Assembly (NCBI GenBank): GCA_024234365.1
Contig: JACKOK010000005.1
Span: forward strand, 62,001 to 126,000
Reading direction: 5' to 3'
Origin: Pseudomonadales bacterium
GTDB taxonomy: Bacteria; Pseudomonadota; Gammaproteobacteria; Pseudomonadales; Pseudohongiellaceae
Length of the DNA stretch: 64,000 bases
Under the pieces are notes generated by a model, which saw only the letters and a program-made list of their open reading frames with translations, did no database searches and was not told the origin of the DNA. Positions 1-8,455 of the stretch are shown piece after piece. The position numbers were made by a program, and so were the translations under genes. Within the stretch, counting starts at the first letter, position 1, and each line of letters begins with the position of its first letter.

Positions 1-171
1 GAGTTTCCCCGAATGGGTCTGAAAGTGGCACAAGCGCCTGACCCTGATTTGATCCGCGACCTGTTCATTCAGCAATACACCGTTCGTTACCTCCTCGCGG
101 AGCCGCAGATACTTGTGTTGCGAGTCTGGCATGACAAAGAGAATGAAAAGTCAAAAGAGCAACTTCTTTGA
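1..171 (+). CDS. C-terminal part of a RelE/ParE-family toxin (5' end outside window)
   Basis: The frame is open from base 1 and ends at a TGA at 169-171, giving 56 residues without a start codon. The run RDLFIQQYTVRY followed by ILVLRVWHDKEN matches the last strands of RelE/ParE toxins, where a YRVRY-type strand is followed by an RVWHGRE-type strand with the conserved basic/aromatic residues. Such toxins are mRNA interferases or gyrase inhibitors paired with an antitoxin that would lie just upstream, outside the window. The gene stops 24 bases before rsgA. The family call is fairly firm; the RelE versus ParE subtype cannot be decided from this fragment. Confidence 0.7.
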   Translation, partial: EFPRMGLKVAQAPDPDLIRDLFIQQYTVRYLLAEPQILVLRVWHDKENEKSKEQLL

Positions 172-195
172 TTACCAACACCCGGAATATTCCTC

Positions 196-1242
196 ATGTC
201 TGAAACCCTGCAACAACTCGGCCTTGTACCCTTCTTCACTCAGCAGCTGGCTTTGCTTGGCGTGCCCGAGAGCCGATTGGCGCGTGTGGTCTCCGTGCAG
301 CGCTCGCACAGCACGGTGGCGGGCGAGGCGGGGCGGTGCACGGTAGAGCTGTCTTTGGCTTTGCAGCAATCGGCTGCCATCGATCGCCCCACAGTGGGGG
401 ACTGGGTGGTGCTGGACGCCACGCTGTCGCGCATCGAGCAGGTGCTGGAAAGAAAAAGCCTGTTCAAGCGCATGGCGGCGGGCAGAGAGGCGCAGATGCA
501 GCCGATTGCCGCCAATATTGATGTGCTGTTCCTGCTCAGTTCCTGTAATGAGGAGTTCAAGGAGTCGCGCCTGGAGCGCTATCTGGCTTTATGTCTTGAG
601 GCCGGAGCCATGCCGGTCATCGTGCTCACCAAGGCCGACCTCGCCGAGGATGCCCAGGGCTATGTGCAACGTGCCCGCCGTGTGCGTGCGGGGGTTCCCG
701 TGGAGATGGTCGATGCGCGAGACCCGGCAACGCTCGATGGGGTGCGCGCCTGGATTGACGCGAGCACCACGGCGGCACTTGTCGGTTCTTCCGGTGTCGG
801 CAAGTCCACGCTGCTCAACGCACTGGCCGGCAGTTCTGTCGCGGCAACGGGGGGGATTCGGGAGCAGGACAAGAAGGGGCGGCACACCACCACCCATCGT
901 GAACTGCACCCCTTGCCCGGCGGAGGGCTGCTCATTGATGTACCCGGCATGCGGGAGCTGCGCGTGGCGGATGTTGAGCAGTCGCTGGAGGAAGTATTCG
1001 ACGACGTGGAGAAGCTGGCCCGGCACTGCCAGTTTCAGAATTGTCAGCATCTGGCAGAGCCGGGCTGTGCCGTGAAACAGGCAATTGAGGAAAACCGGCT
1101 GGATGCACGCCGCCTGGCCAATTATCAGAAGCTGTGCCGCGAGAATGCGCTGGCGACCGAAAGCCTGGCACAGAAACACGCCCGGGAACGCGACTTTGGC
1201 AAAATGGTCAAAGCGGTCAAACGATTGAAGTCGCGTGAGTAA
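196..1242 (+). CDS. rsgA: Ribosome small-subunit-dependent GTPase RsgA
   Basis: The 348-aa protein has the circularly permuted GTPase order of RsgA/YjeQ: an N-terminal OB-fold, then G4 (VLTKADL, near residue 138), then G1 (GSSGVGKSTLLNAL, near 197), a GRHTTTHREL switch region, G3 (DVPGMREL, near 250) and a C-terminal Cys/His zinc cluster (CQFQNCQHLAEPGC, near 279). The family matures the 30S subunit, removing RbfA and checking the decoding centre. Length matches the E. coli protein (about 350 aa). The ATG at 196 has only a weak Shine-Dalgarno (GGAATATTCCTC). It stands alone between the toxin remnant and a hydrolase gene. Confidence 0.93.
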   Translation: MSETLQQLGLVPFFTQQLALLGVPESRLARVVSVQRSHSTVAGEAGRCTVELSLALQQSAAIDRPTVGDWVVLDATLSRIEQVLERKSLFKRMAAGREAQMQPIAANIDVLFLLSSCNEEFKESRLERYLALCLEAGAMPVIVLTKADLAEDAQGYVQRARRVRAGVPVEMVDARDPATLDGVRAWIDASTTAALVGSSGVGKSTLLNALAGSSVAATGGIREQDKKGRHTTTHRELHPLPGGGLLIDVPGMRELRVADVEQSLEEVFDDVEKLARHCQFQNCQHLAEPGCAVKQAIEENRLDARRLANYQKLCRENALATESLAQKHARERDFGKMVKAVKRLKSRE

Positions 1243-1281
1243 GAACATCAAGGCAAGGTTGATTTTAAGCGGAGAGAATGC

Positions 1282-2166
1282 ATGACGGAAAAAATGGCAC
1301 ACGATGTAGGCCCGGCAAAAATTGACATCGCGTATGCGTGCCACGGCAATCCTGCCAACCCTGCGGTGTTGCTGATTATGGGCGTCGGAGGGCAGATGAT
1401 TGCCTGGAGCGAGGGCTTCATCGAGCAACTGGTGTCAAAGGGGCTGCATGTTGTGTGTTTTGATAATCGTGATGCCGGGCTCTCGACACATTTTCACGAC
1501 AACCCGCTGCCGGATCTTCCTGCGGCCCTGAAGGGCGATTTCTCATCGGTGGGCTACACGCTGTCAGACATGGCCGCAGATGCGCTCGGTCTGCTGGATT
1601 TTCTCGGGATTTCCCGTGCGCATATTGTCGGGTTGTCGATGGGCGGGTATATCGGGCAGACCCTCGCGATCGAGCATCCGGAACGAGTGCTTTCGCTGGT
1701 TTCCATGATGGCCACGACCGGGGCTGCGAATGTCGGGCAGCCGGACCCGGCGGTGCTGAGCGCCATGTCACAAGCTGCTGGAGAGGGACGTGAGGCGGCC
1801 GCAGAGGCGGCATTGCGAGTCTTTCGCATCATTGGCTCGCCCGCGTTTCCCACCCCGGATGAGGTGGTGCGGGGGCGCACTTTGCGGGCATACGATCGGG
1901 CACGGGATGTTCTGGGCGTTGCCCGTCAGGCAATTGCCTCCGTGGCCTCGGGGGATCGCACGGAGAAACTGAAAACGCTGACGGTTCCCACCCTGGTCAT
2001 CCATGGAGACTCCGACAAAATGTGTGATGTCAGCGGAGGGCGTGCGACTGCGGCTGCGATTCCCGGTGCCCGGCTTGAGATCATCGAAGGGCTGGGGCAC
2101 GATCTGCCGGAACAGCTCTGGCCACGTCTGGCTGAGTTGATTGCACAGGAGACAAGAGCCGCATGA
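1282..2166 (+). CDS. Alpha/beta hydrolase
   Basis: This 294-aa alpha/beta hydrolase has the oxyanion region MGVGGQMIAW near residue 33, the nucleophile elbow GLSMGG (Ser near 119), a candidate acid in VIHGDSDKMCD near 242 and the catalytic His in GLGHDLP near 272. It resembles the esterase/methylesterase branch (RdmC-like), but the substrate is not visible. No signal peptide is seen, so it is probably cytoplasmic. GGAGAG lies 8 bases before the ATG. Its stop overlaps the next start by ATGA, so it is probably translationally coupled to ybaK. Confidence 0.85.
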   Translation: MTEKMAHDVGPAKIDIAYACHGNPANPAVLLIMGVGGQMIAWSEGFIEQLVSKGLHVVCFDNRDAGLSTHFHDNPLPDLPAALKGDFSSVGYTLSDMAADALGLLDFLGISRAHIVGLSMGGYIGQTLAIEHPERVLSLVSMMATTGAANVGQPDPAVLSAMSQAAGEGREAAAEAALRVFRIIGSPAFPTPDEVVRGRTLRAYDRARDVLGVARQAIASVASGDRTEKLKTLTVPTLVIHGDSDKMCDVSGGRATAAAIPGARLEIIEGLGHDLPEQLWPRLAELIAQETRAA

Positions 2167-2636
2167 CCCCCGCGATCAATCTGGCCCGCAAGGCAAAAAT
2201 CCCCCACGACGTGCACGAGTACGTCCACGATCCGTCCAGTGAATCCTATGGTCTGGAGGCAGCGGAAAAACTCGGGGTGTCCCCGGATCGTGTCTTCAAA
2301 ACCCTGGTCGTAAGTCTGGATGGCAGGGAACTGGCTGTAGGTGTGCTGCCTGTCTCGGCGCTATTGAGTATGAAGCTTATCGCCAAGGCGGCAGGGGCCA
2401 AGAAGGCGGCGATGGCTGCGCCGGTCGAGGTGGAGCGTGCCACAGGCTATGTGTTGGGTGGGGTAAGCCCATTGGGGCAGAAGAAACGTCTCAAAACGAT
2501 TATCGATGCCTCGGCCAGGAGCTTCCCTACGATCTATGTCAGTGCGGGGCGTCGGGGGCTTGAGATTGAGCTCAAGCCGGAGGATCTGGCGAATCTGCTC
2601 AGCGGCAGCTTTGCCGAGCTGTGTCAGGCCGTGTAA
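2163..2636 (+). CDS. ybaK: Cys-tRNA(Pro) deacylase YbaK/EbsC
   Basis: A 157-aa YbaK-type editing domain. The family hydrolyses Cys-tRNA(Pro) formed when ProRS mischarges cysteine. Supporting stretches are YGLEAAEKLGVSPDRVFKTL, LAVGVLPVSALLSMKLIAKA with the conserved Lys, and GYVLGGVSPLGQKK near residues 97-110. Length is the usual 155-160 aa. It overlaps the upstream hydrolase by four bases (ATGA) and is followed by the VIT transporter gene after 24 bases, so the three genes are probably one transcript. Confidence 0.9.
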   Translation: MTPAINLARKAKIPHDVHEYVHDPSSESYGLEAAEKLGVSPDRVFKTLVVSLDGRELAVGVLPVSALLSMKLIAKAAGAKKAAMAAPVEVERATGYVLGGVSPLGQKKRLKTIIDASARSFPTIYVSAGRRGLEIELKPEDLANLLSGSFAELCQAV

Positions 2637-2660
2637 TAAACGCAAGGAAACGAAAGTGCT

Positions 2661-3350
2661 ATGACTCACCATGAAGATCACCGTTCTCATCATATCGGCT
2701 GGTTGCGAGCCGCCGTGCTGGGGGCCAATGATGGCATTGTCTCCACCGCCAGCCTCATCATCGGGGTGGCCGCAGCAGGCGCAGAGCTGGGCAGCATTCT
2801 GCTGGCCGGGGTCGCGGGTCTGGTGGCGGGTGCGATGTCGATGGCGGCAGGGGAGTATGTGTCGGTCAGTTCCCAATCGGATGTTGAGAAGGCCGACATA
2901 GAACAGGAAAGGCTCTCTCTCGAAACGGATTATGAGTATGAGTTGAAAGAGTTGACACAGATTTATGTGGAACGGGGGCTGGACCGCGCTCTGGCCCGGC
3001 AGGTGGCCGAGAAGCTGATGGAACACGATGCCCTGGGAACGCATTTGCGCGATGAGATCGGTCTATTGGACAGCGGCAGCGCACGGCCCGTTCAGGCCGC
3101 CGTATTTTCGGCTGCCACCTTCACGCTGGGCGCGGGCCTGCCTCTTCTGGTGACATGGTGGGTGCCGCAATCCTGGTTAATGGCTGCGGTTGCCCTCTCT
3201 TCCCTTGTGTTTCTGGCTTTGTTGGGAGCCACGGCGGCCAGAGTGGGAGCGGCGTCGATGTGGGTGGGGGCCGTGCGTGTCACATTCTGGGGAACGTTTG
3301 CCATGGCGTTGACGGCAGGCGTAGGACGCTTGTTTGGAGTAGCTGCCTGA
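2661..3350 (+). CDS. VIT1/CCC1-family Fe/Mn transporter
   Basis: A 229-aa membrane protein of the VIT/CCC1 family, which exports Fe(II) or Mn(II) from the cytoplasm. The diagnostic GANDGIVSTASLIIGVAAAG lies at residues 20-39, followed by MSMAAGEYVSVSSQSD near 58-73 in the second helix. A charged cytoplasmic metal-binding segment (residues 74-135) is rich in Glu/Asp, and three more hydrophobic helices end the protein. The His-rich N-terminus (HHEDHRSHH) may add metal binding. Metal choice cannot be told from sequence. Confidence 0.9.
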   Translation: MTHHEDHRSHHIGWLRAAVLGANDGIVSTASLIIGVAAAGAELGSILLAGVAGLVAGAMSMAAGEYVSVSSQSDVEKADIEQERLSLETDYEYELKELTQIYVERGLDRALARQVAEKLMEHDALGTHLRDEIGLLDSGSARPVQAAVFSAATFTLGAGLPLLVTWWVPQSWLMAAVALSSLVFLALLGATAARVGAASMWVGAVRVTFWGTFAMALTAGVGRLFGVAA

Positions 3351-3458
3351 GAACACCTGCAACCCAATAACATCGGGCGCATATAACATTGTGTAAAGAA
3401 GGAGTACTATCCAGCGGGTTTATTGACCGACTTCCAAAAAAAAAACAAGGAGAACAAG

Positions 3459-3836
3459 ATGGACCGGAAATATGTGCTGACCTCGCTGGGCTATGCCATC
3501 GTTGGTCTGCTGCTGGGTATCTACATGGCTGCATCGCAGGATCATGGCCAGTATGTGACGCACGCGCACATCATGCTGCTGGGTTTTGTGGTGTCGTTTG
3601 TGTACGCCGCACTCTACAGGATCTGGCTGAACGGCTATAGCTCAAAGCTGGTCTCCATTCAGTATCTTGCGCATCAGGTGGGAACACTCGTGCTGCTTGT
3701 CGGCCTGTTCTGTCTGTATGGGGGGCTCATAGCGGAAGAAGTGCTGGGGCCGATCATGGGGGTGTTTTCCATTCTGGTGCTGCTGGGTATGATTTTGATG
3801 AAGGTGATTTTCATCAAAGCCTCGAAGTCTGCGTGA
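3459..3836 (+). CDS. Small four-helix membrane protein with HAHIMLLGF motif
   Basis: The ATG at 3459 is chosen over the TTG at 3423 because AAGGAGAA lies ideally before it. The 125-aa product has four hydrophobic stretches (about 7-25, 34-55, 68-88, 93-118). The first loop and second helix carry THAHIMLLGFVVSF, which resembles the helix of haem-copper oxidase/NorB-like subunits where a His-x-His precedes a Leu-rich segment. No full oxidase subunit is present, so a relation to a small haem- or metal-binding membrane domain is inference. Homologues may be listed under unrelated names; I do not recognise a function. Confidence 0.7.
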   Translation: MDRKYVLTSLGYAIVGLLLGIYMAASQDHGQYVTHAHIMLLGFVVSFVYAALYRIWLNGYSSKLVSIQYLAHQVGTLVLLVGLFCLYGGLIAEEVLGPIMGVFSILVLLGMILMKVIFIKASKSA

Positions 3837-3862
3837 AACGCCAATCATCTGGAGAATGAACC

Positions 3863-4672
3863 ATGTCCAGCCTTGAAAGGCATTATTCCGCGAAAGATAT
3901 TGAAATGCGCATCCTCACCGGCCTGCGCATGGCGGGGCTCGACCCGGAGCAACGTCTGACACCCGCGCAATTGGCACCACTTGACCATTTTCATACGGGG
4001 GGGCTGCGTGCCTCCGAAGAACTGCTGGCACTGCTGCAGATTGCCCCTGATGCGCGGGTGCTGGATATCGGCGCCGGTCTGGCAGGCGCTGCGAGACTGA
4101 TTGCCGATTCCGTTGGCTGCCAGGTGGATTGTGTGGAGCTGTCGGCAGATTACTGCTGTGGCGCGGCGCTGCTCAACAGGCTGACGGGGCTTGAGGATCG
4201 CATTCGTATTCATGAAGGCTGTGCCAGGGAACTTCCCTTTGAGGACGCCACATTTGATGTGGTGTGGATGCAGAATGTCGGCATGAACATCGCAGACAAG
4301 GGAGCGCTGTACCGTGACATTGCCCGGGTTCTGAAGCGGGGAGGGAAGTACGGTTTTCAGGAAATGGCTGCCGGGCCTGTCGCCTGCAGCCATTTTCCAT
4401 TGCCCTGGGCGAGTGAAGAAAAGGACAGCTGCCTGGTTTCGGCGCAGGAGATGCGCGCACTGCTGCTGAAACAGGGTTTTGTTGAGGAGCTGCTGGAGGA
4501 TACCAGCGACGCGGTGCTTGCAAGCCCGGCTGCCAGTTCAACGCCCGCACCGGCGGGGCAGCTTGGCCTGTCGGTTTTCGTGGATAATCTGGCCCTCAAG
4601 GCGGCAAACGCCAGGCGCAGTCTGGAGGAAGGGCAGGTGCGTCTGCTAAGAGGTATTTTCCGCAAACGGTGA
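3863..4672 (+). CDS. Class I SAM-dependent methyltransferase
   Basis: A 269-aa Rossmann-type methyltransferase. Motif I is VLDIGAGLAGAARLIA near residues 63-78 and binds SAM. An acidic residue ends the next strand (VDCVELS), and the post-I region FEDATFDVVWMQNVGMNI corresponds to motifs II/III. The family resembles the UbiE/sterol type (Methyltransf_11), and the N-terminal 50 residues are those of small-molecule methyltransferases. The substrate is unknown. GGAG lies 8 bases before the ATG. A VOC gene and a reductase gene follow in the same direction. Confidence 0.85.
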   Translation: MSSLERHYSAKDIEMRILTGLRMAGLDPEQRLTPAQLAPLDHFHTGGLRASEELLALLQIAPDARVLDIGAGLAGAARLIADSVGCQVDCVELSADYCCGAALLNRLTGLEDRIRIHEGCARELPFEDATFDVVWMQNVGMNIADKGALYRDIARVLKRGGKYGFQEMAAGPVACSHFPLPWASEEKDSCLVSAQEMRALLLKQGFVEELLEDTSDAVLASPAASSTPAPAGQLGLSVFVDNLALKAANARRSLEEGQVRLLRGIFRKR

Positions 4673-4698
4673 ATGAAATCGCCCAATAGGAGAGGATT

Positions 4699-5082
4699 AT
4701 GTTCAGCCATATTGTCATCGGTGCCAATGACATCGAAGTGTCCAAAAAATTCTACGATGCCATCCTGGCGGTGCTCGGTTATCCGGAAGGCACGATTGAT
4801 GCCAGGGGGCGCTGTTTTTATATCAGCCCTCAAGGCATGCTGGGGCTGACTACCCCGATTAATGGGGAAGAGGCCACACATGGTAACGGCATGACCATCG
4901 GTTTCCGCATCAAGTCGCCGGAGCTGGTCGATGCCTGGCATGCAGCAGGGCTTGCCAACGGCGGGGTGAGCTGTGAGGACCCGCCCGGTATCCGCGAAAG
5001 CGGTGCACGCAAACTCTATCTTGCCTATTTGCGTGACCCGGCCGGCAACAAGCTGTGTGGCACGCATGTGATGTCATCCTGA
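4699..5082 (+). CDS. VOC-family (glyoxalase/bleomycin-resistance fold) protein
   Basis: A 127-aa single-module VOC protein. It opens with MFSHIVIGANDIEVSKKFYD, the usual first strand and helix with a metal-ligand His, and ends with YLAYLRDPAGNKLCG, the C-terminal strand that usually supplies a Glu or similar ligand. Such proteins bind divalent metals and act in glyoxalase-like or resistance reactions, but the subclass is not resolved. AGGAGAGG precedes the ATG. It follows the methyltransferase gene by 26 bases. Confidence 0.85.
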   Translation: MFSHIVIGANDIEVSKKFYDAILAVLGYPEGTIDARGRCFYISPQGMLGLTTPINGEEATHGNGMTIGFRIKSPELVDAWHAAGLANGGVSCEDPPGIRESGARKLYLAYLRDPAGNKLCGTHVMSS

Positions 5083-5102
5083 GCACGAGGCGGGCAGCGT
5101 CC

Positions 5103-5684
5103 ATGAGCACATCCGATTCCTGCGTCACCATTCACATGGCCGCCAGCCTGGACGGCTTTATTGCCCGCAAGGACGGCAGCGTGGACTGGATGGAAACCAG
5201 CGACCATTTCGAGCCCGGGGAGACCATGGACCCGGAGTATGTGGCCGATTTCCTCAAGTCCATCGATTGCTATGTGATGGGCTCGAAAACCTACGAGACT
5301 GCCTTGAACTTCGTGGCGAGTGGGGCCGGTTGGGCCTATGGCGACAAACCCACATTCGTCCTGACCCACCGTGAACTGCCCAGGGCGCAGGACACGGTGG
5401 AGTTCTATGCCGGGGATCTGGCCACGCTTGTGAACGAACGGCTGAGGCCGCAGTTTCGCAGCATCTGGGTGGTGGGCGGAGGAACCGTGTCGGGGGAATG
5501 CCTGCGCCTGGAGCTGGCCGATGAGCTGCGCTATTCCATTCTGCCGGTTGTCATTGGCGAAGGGCTGCCCTTTTTCGCGGGGCTGAACCGGGATGTGGCG
5601 CTGCACCTGATGGAGGTAAAAGCCTACAAGAGCGGCATGGTGGCCATGCGCCACCAGATAAAATCAAGGAACCTGACCCCTTGA
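5103..5684 (+). CDS. Dihydrofolate reductase-family protein (RibD C-terminal type)
   Basis: The 193-aa protein starts at MSTSDSC; the upstream in-frame ATG at 5055 would overlap the VOC gene. It has MAASLDGFIARKDGSVDWME, MGSKTYETAL and IWVVGGGTVSGECLRLELAD, the NADPH-binding pattern of the RibD_C/DHFR-like family (YyaP/YwjB type). Its role is probably an NADPH-dependent reductase of unknown substrate. The last codons (SRNLTP) fall inside a small inverted repeat carrying a CTGACCCC core, so the natural C-terminus may have been altered by that element. Confidence 0.82.
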   Translation: MSTSDSCVTIHMAASLDGFIARKDGSVDWMETSDHFEPGETMDPEYVADFLKSIDCYVMGSKTYETALNFVASGAGWAYGDKPTFVLTHRELPRAQDTVEFYAGDLATLVNERLRPQFRSIWVVGGGTVSGECLRLELADELRYSILPVVIGEGLPFFAGLNRDVALHLMEVKAYKSGMVAMRHQIKSRNLTP

Positions 5685-5686
5685 TT
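5662..5686. repeat. Short inverted repeat with CTGACCCC core at the 3' end of the reductase gene
   Basis: AATCAAGG and CCTTGATT form an 8-bp perfect stem around a 9-base loop (AACCTGACC). The stop codon of the reductase lies in the right arm. No U-run follows, so a terminator role is weak. The GGGGTCAG core on the complementary strand recurs in the long palindrome at 10321-10375, which suggests a dispersed palindromic element. Confidence 0.4.
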
Positions 5687-5735
5687 CTGATCTGGTAAAA
5701 TTCCGGGCCATTGTTCACGCCATGAGAGTTTTACC

Positions 5736-7571
5736 ATGCCCGTTTATCGCTCTAAGACATCCACTGCCGGCCGCAATATGGCCGGAGCCCGCGCCCTGTG
5801 GCGCGCCACCGGCATGAAGGATGAGGATTTTCACAAGCCCATCATCGCCATCGCCAACTCTTTCACCCAGTTCGTGCCGGGGCATGTGCACCTGAAGGAT
5901 CTGGGGCAGCTGGTGGCCCGTGAGATCGAGGCAGCCGGTGGCGTGGCCAAGGAATTCAACACCATTGCCGTGGACGACGGCATTGCCATGGGGCATGACG
6001 GCATGCTGTATAGCTTGCCTTCGCGCGACATCATCGCCGATTCCGTGGAATATATGGTAAACGCGCACTGTGCGGACGCGCTGGTGTGCATCTCCAACTG
6101 TGACAAGATCACCCCCGGCATGCTGATGGCCGCCATGCGCCTGAATATTCCGGTGATCTTTGTCTCCGGCGGCCCGATGGAGGCCGGCAAGACCAAGCTG
6201 GCCGAGCACAAGCTGGACCTGATCGACGCCATGGTGGTGGCGGCTGACGACAAGGTTTCCGATGAATATGTGGCTGAGATCGAGCGCAGTGCCTGTCCGA
6301 CCTGTGGCTCCTGCTCCGGCATGTTTACCGCCAACTCCATGAACTGCCTGACCGAGGCGCTGGGGCTGTCCCTGCCCGGTAACGGCACCGTGGTGGCGAC
6401 TCACGCCGATCGCAAGCAGCTGTTCCTGCAGGCCGGCCGCACCATCGTGGATATCGCCAGGCGTTATTATGAACAGGACGATGCCTCGGTGCTGCCGCGC
6501 GCCATCGGCAGTTTTGAAGCCTTTGAGAACTGCATAGCGCTGGATATCGCCATGGGCGGTTCCACCAACACCATCCTGCACCTGCTGGCCATCGCGCAGG
6601 AGGCAGAGGTGGCCTTCACCATGGACGATATTGACCGTCTGTCCAAGAAGATTCCGCAGCTGTGCAAGGTGGCGCCGAACACGCAGAAATACCATATCGA
6701 GGACGTACACCGCGCGGGCGGCATCATGGGCATCCTGGGCGAACTGGATCGTGCCGGCTTGCTGCATAATCAATTGCCCACTGTACACAGCGCCACCATG
6801 GCCGATGCCCTGGATCGCTGGGACATCATGCGTAAGCCGTCTGCCGAAGTGGTGGAGTTCTACCGCGCGGGGCCGGCAGGCATTCCGACCCAGGAAGCCT
6901 TCAGCCAGGCCACGCGTTGGCCAACACTGGACGGCAACCGTGCGGAAGGGTGTATCCGTTCGCTGGATCATGCCTTCAGCCAGCAGGGCGGGTTGGCCGT
7001 GCTCAAGGGCAATATCGCGCTGGATGGTTGTGTGGTGAAAACGGCCGGGGTGGACGATTCCATTCTGGTCTTCGAGGGCTCTGCCTATGTGACAGAGTCC
7101 CAGGACGAGGCCGTGGCCGAGATTCTGGCGGACAAAGTGCAGGCAGGCGATGTGGTCATCGTGCGTTACGAGGGGCCGCGTGGCGGGCCGGGGATGCAGG
7201 AGATGCTCTACCCCACGTCCTACATCAAGTCCAAGGGCCTGGGCAAAGCCTGTGCCTTGCTGACGGATGGGCGCTTCTCCGGCGGCACCTCCGGCCTGTC
7301 CATTGGCCATGTTTCCCCCGAAGCGGCGGCAGGCGGCGCGATTGGCCTGGTGCGCAATGGTGACCGTATCCGCATCGACATTCCCAATCGCAGCATTGAT
7401 GTCTTGTTGAGTGACGAAGAGCTGGCTGCGCGCAGGGCAGAGCAGGACAAGCTGGGCTGGAAGCCGGCCAAACCACGCCCGCGCAAGGTCTCGGCGGCAT
7501 TGAAGGCCTATGCCATGCTGGCCACCAGCGCGGACAAGGGCGCGGTGCGCGATCTCAGCAAACTGGAGTGA
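5736..7571 (+). CDS. ilvD: Dihydroxy-acid dehydratase
   Basis: The 611-aa IlvD catalyses the dehydration of 2,3-dihydroxy-isovalerate and -methylvalerate in valine/isoleucine synthesis. Iron-sulfur cluster residues are visible in SNCDKITPGMLMA (near residue 122) and CPTCGSCSGMFTANSMNCL (near 188-206). The C-terminal swivel domain carries RYEGPRGGPGMQEML and LTDGRFSGGTSGLSIGHVSPEAA cut across residues near 475-530. Length equals the E. coli enzyme (616). No leader peptide or attenuator is seen upstream. A strong hairpin follows the stop. Confidence 0.97.
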   Translation: MPVYRSKTSTAGRNMAGARALWRATGMKDEDFHKPIIAIANSFTQFVPGHVHLKDLGQLVAREIEAAGGVAKEFNTIAVDDGIAMGHDGMLYSLPSRDIIADSVEYMVNAHCADALVCISNCDKITPGMLMAAMRLNIPVIFVSGGPMEAGKTKLAEHKLDLIDAMVVAADDKVSDEYVAEIERSACPTCGSCSGMFTANSMNCLTEALGLSLPGNGTVVATHADRKQLFLQAGRTIVDIARRYYEQDDASVLPRAIGSFEAFENCIALDIAMGGSTNTILHLLAIAQEAEVAFTMDDIDRLSKKIPQLCKVAPNTQKYHIEDVHRAGGIMGILGELDRAGLLHNQLPTVHSATMADALDRWDIMRKPSAEVVEFYRAGPAGIPTQEAFSQATRWPTLDGNRAEGCIRSLDHAFSQQGGLAVLKGNIALDGCVVKTAGVDDSILVFEGSAYVTESQDEAVAEILADKVQAGDVVIVRYEGPRGGPGMQEMLYPTSYIKSKGLGKACALLTDGRFSGGTSGLSIGHVSPEAAAGGAIGLVRNGDRIRIDIPNRSIDVLLSDEELAARRAEQDKLGWKPAKPRPRKVSAALKAYAMLATSADKGAVRDLSKLE

Positions 7572-7585
7572 CAGAATGGGTCAGC

Positions 7586-7614
7586 GTCACTTGCTCGATA
7601 CCCGAGCAAGTGAC
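7586..7614. terminator. Strong hairpin between convergent ilvD and HAD genes
   Basis: GTCACTTGCTCG (7586-7597) and CGAGCAAGTGAC (7603-7614) form a perfect 12-bp stem with the loop ATACC. It lies 14 bases after the ilvD stop and is followed by a T-rich stretch (TTGTTTTT) about ten bases later. Its place between convergent genes suggests use as a terminator for ilvD and perhaps for both directions. Confidence 0.7.
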
Positions 7615-7642
7615 TCTGGTCCCGTTGTTTTTCGCCCCAATG

Positions 7643-8455
7643 CTAGGCCCCCATCTGCCTGGCCAGGTCCAGAAAGTCTTCCGCATACACGTCGAATAAA
7701 CCCGCCGCAGGGCGTGGCCTGAGCACATCGGGCCCTCGCTCCAGTGGGCGGTGAACATAGCCGGTACTTAAGCCCGCCGCCGCTGCCGCCTGCAAATCAC
7801 TCGGGTGTGCCGCCACCAGCATCACTTCCTGCGGAGCCAGGCTGAACAACTCTGCCGCCTTCAGATAGGCCTCCGGGTCCGGCTTGTAATGCCGTGACAG
7901 TTCCGCAGAGAAAATACTGTCCCAGGGCAGGCCCGCATTTTTGGCCATGTCCATCAGCAGGGAGACATTGCCGTTCGAGAGGGTGGCGATGGGGTATTCA
8001 TTCTTCAGCCGGCTCAGGCCGGCAAGGGTGTCCGGCCAGGGGTTCAGGCGGTGCCAGGCGAAATTGAAGTGCTGCAGCTCCTCTTCACTCATGCCTGTCA
8101 GCGAAAACTCCTGCACCAGTTCATCCAGCACCATGCGGTGCAGATCGTCCAGTTTTGTCCAGGGCAGTTCTCCGGAACGCACCCGATTCATGGAGGGACC
8201 ATAGCCCGCCCGCCAGCGATCGGCGAACAGTCCCCAATCGACTTTGTAGCCTTTGCGCTGGGCCAGAAGCTGCCCCTCGCGAATAATCGAGCCTCGCCAG
8301 TCCACCACGGTGCCAAAGACATCAAATACCAAGGCCTTGACTTGTGGGGCGGCAGAGTTCGTTGCAGCAAACCCGCGTGAGGTGAACAAATTTTCAGCAA
8401 AGATGCTGGCGCCGCAAAGGATCAGGAAATTTCTACGCGATTGACATGCGCTCAT
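7643..8455 (-). CDS. Haloacid dehalogenase-type (HAD) hydrolase with Tat signal
   Basis: The 270-aa protein begins with SRRNFLILCGASIF, a twin-arginine signal, and a probable cleavage after GFA near residue 30. The mature part has HAD motif I ALVFDVFGTVVDW (nucleophile Asp near 45), motif II ATLSNGN, a Lys in YKPDPEAYL and motif III-like VAAHPSDLQAAAAAGL. This is the type II L-2-haloacid dehalogenase branch, which normally is cytoplasmic. Export in folded form is inferred from the Tat motif. Similar proteins may act on non-halogenated substrates; activity is unknown. Confidence 0.85.
   Translation of the reverse strand: MSACQSRRNFLILCGASIFAENLFTSRGFAATNSAAPQVKALVFDVFGTVVDWRGSIIREGQLLAQRKGYKVDWGLFADRWRAGYGPSMNRVRSGELPWTKLDDLHRMVLDELVQEFSLTGMSEEELQHFNFAWHRLNPWPDTLAGLSRLKNEYPIATLSNGNVSLLMDMAKNAGLPWDSIFSAELSRHYKPDPEAYLKAAELFSLAPQEVMLVAAHPSDLQAAAAAGLSTGYVHRPLERGPDVLRPRPAAGLFDVYAEDFLDLARQMGA

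Noticed and set aside
5685..5735. Leader peptide or attenuator for ilvD
   Set aside because: The gap is only about 50 bases and has no branched-chain codon run or alternative hairpins.
5715..7310. 531-codon open frame on the minus strand opposite ilvD
   Set aside because: It is a mirror frame of a highly conserved gene, His/Gly-rich without domains, and arises from GC-rich codon bias.
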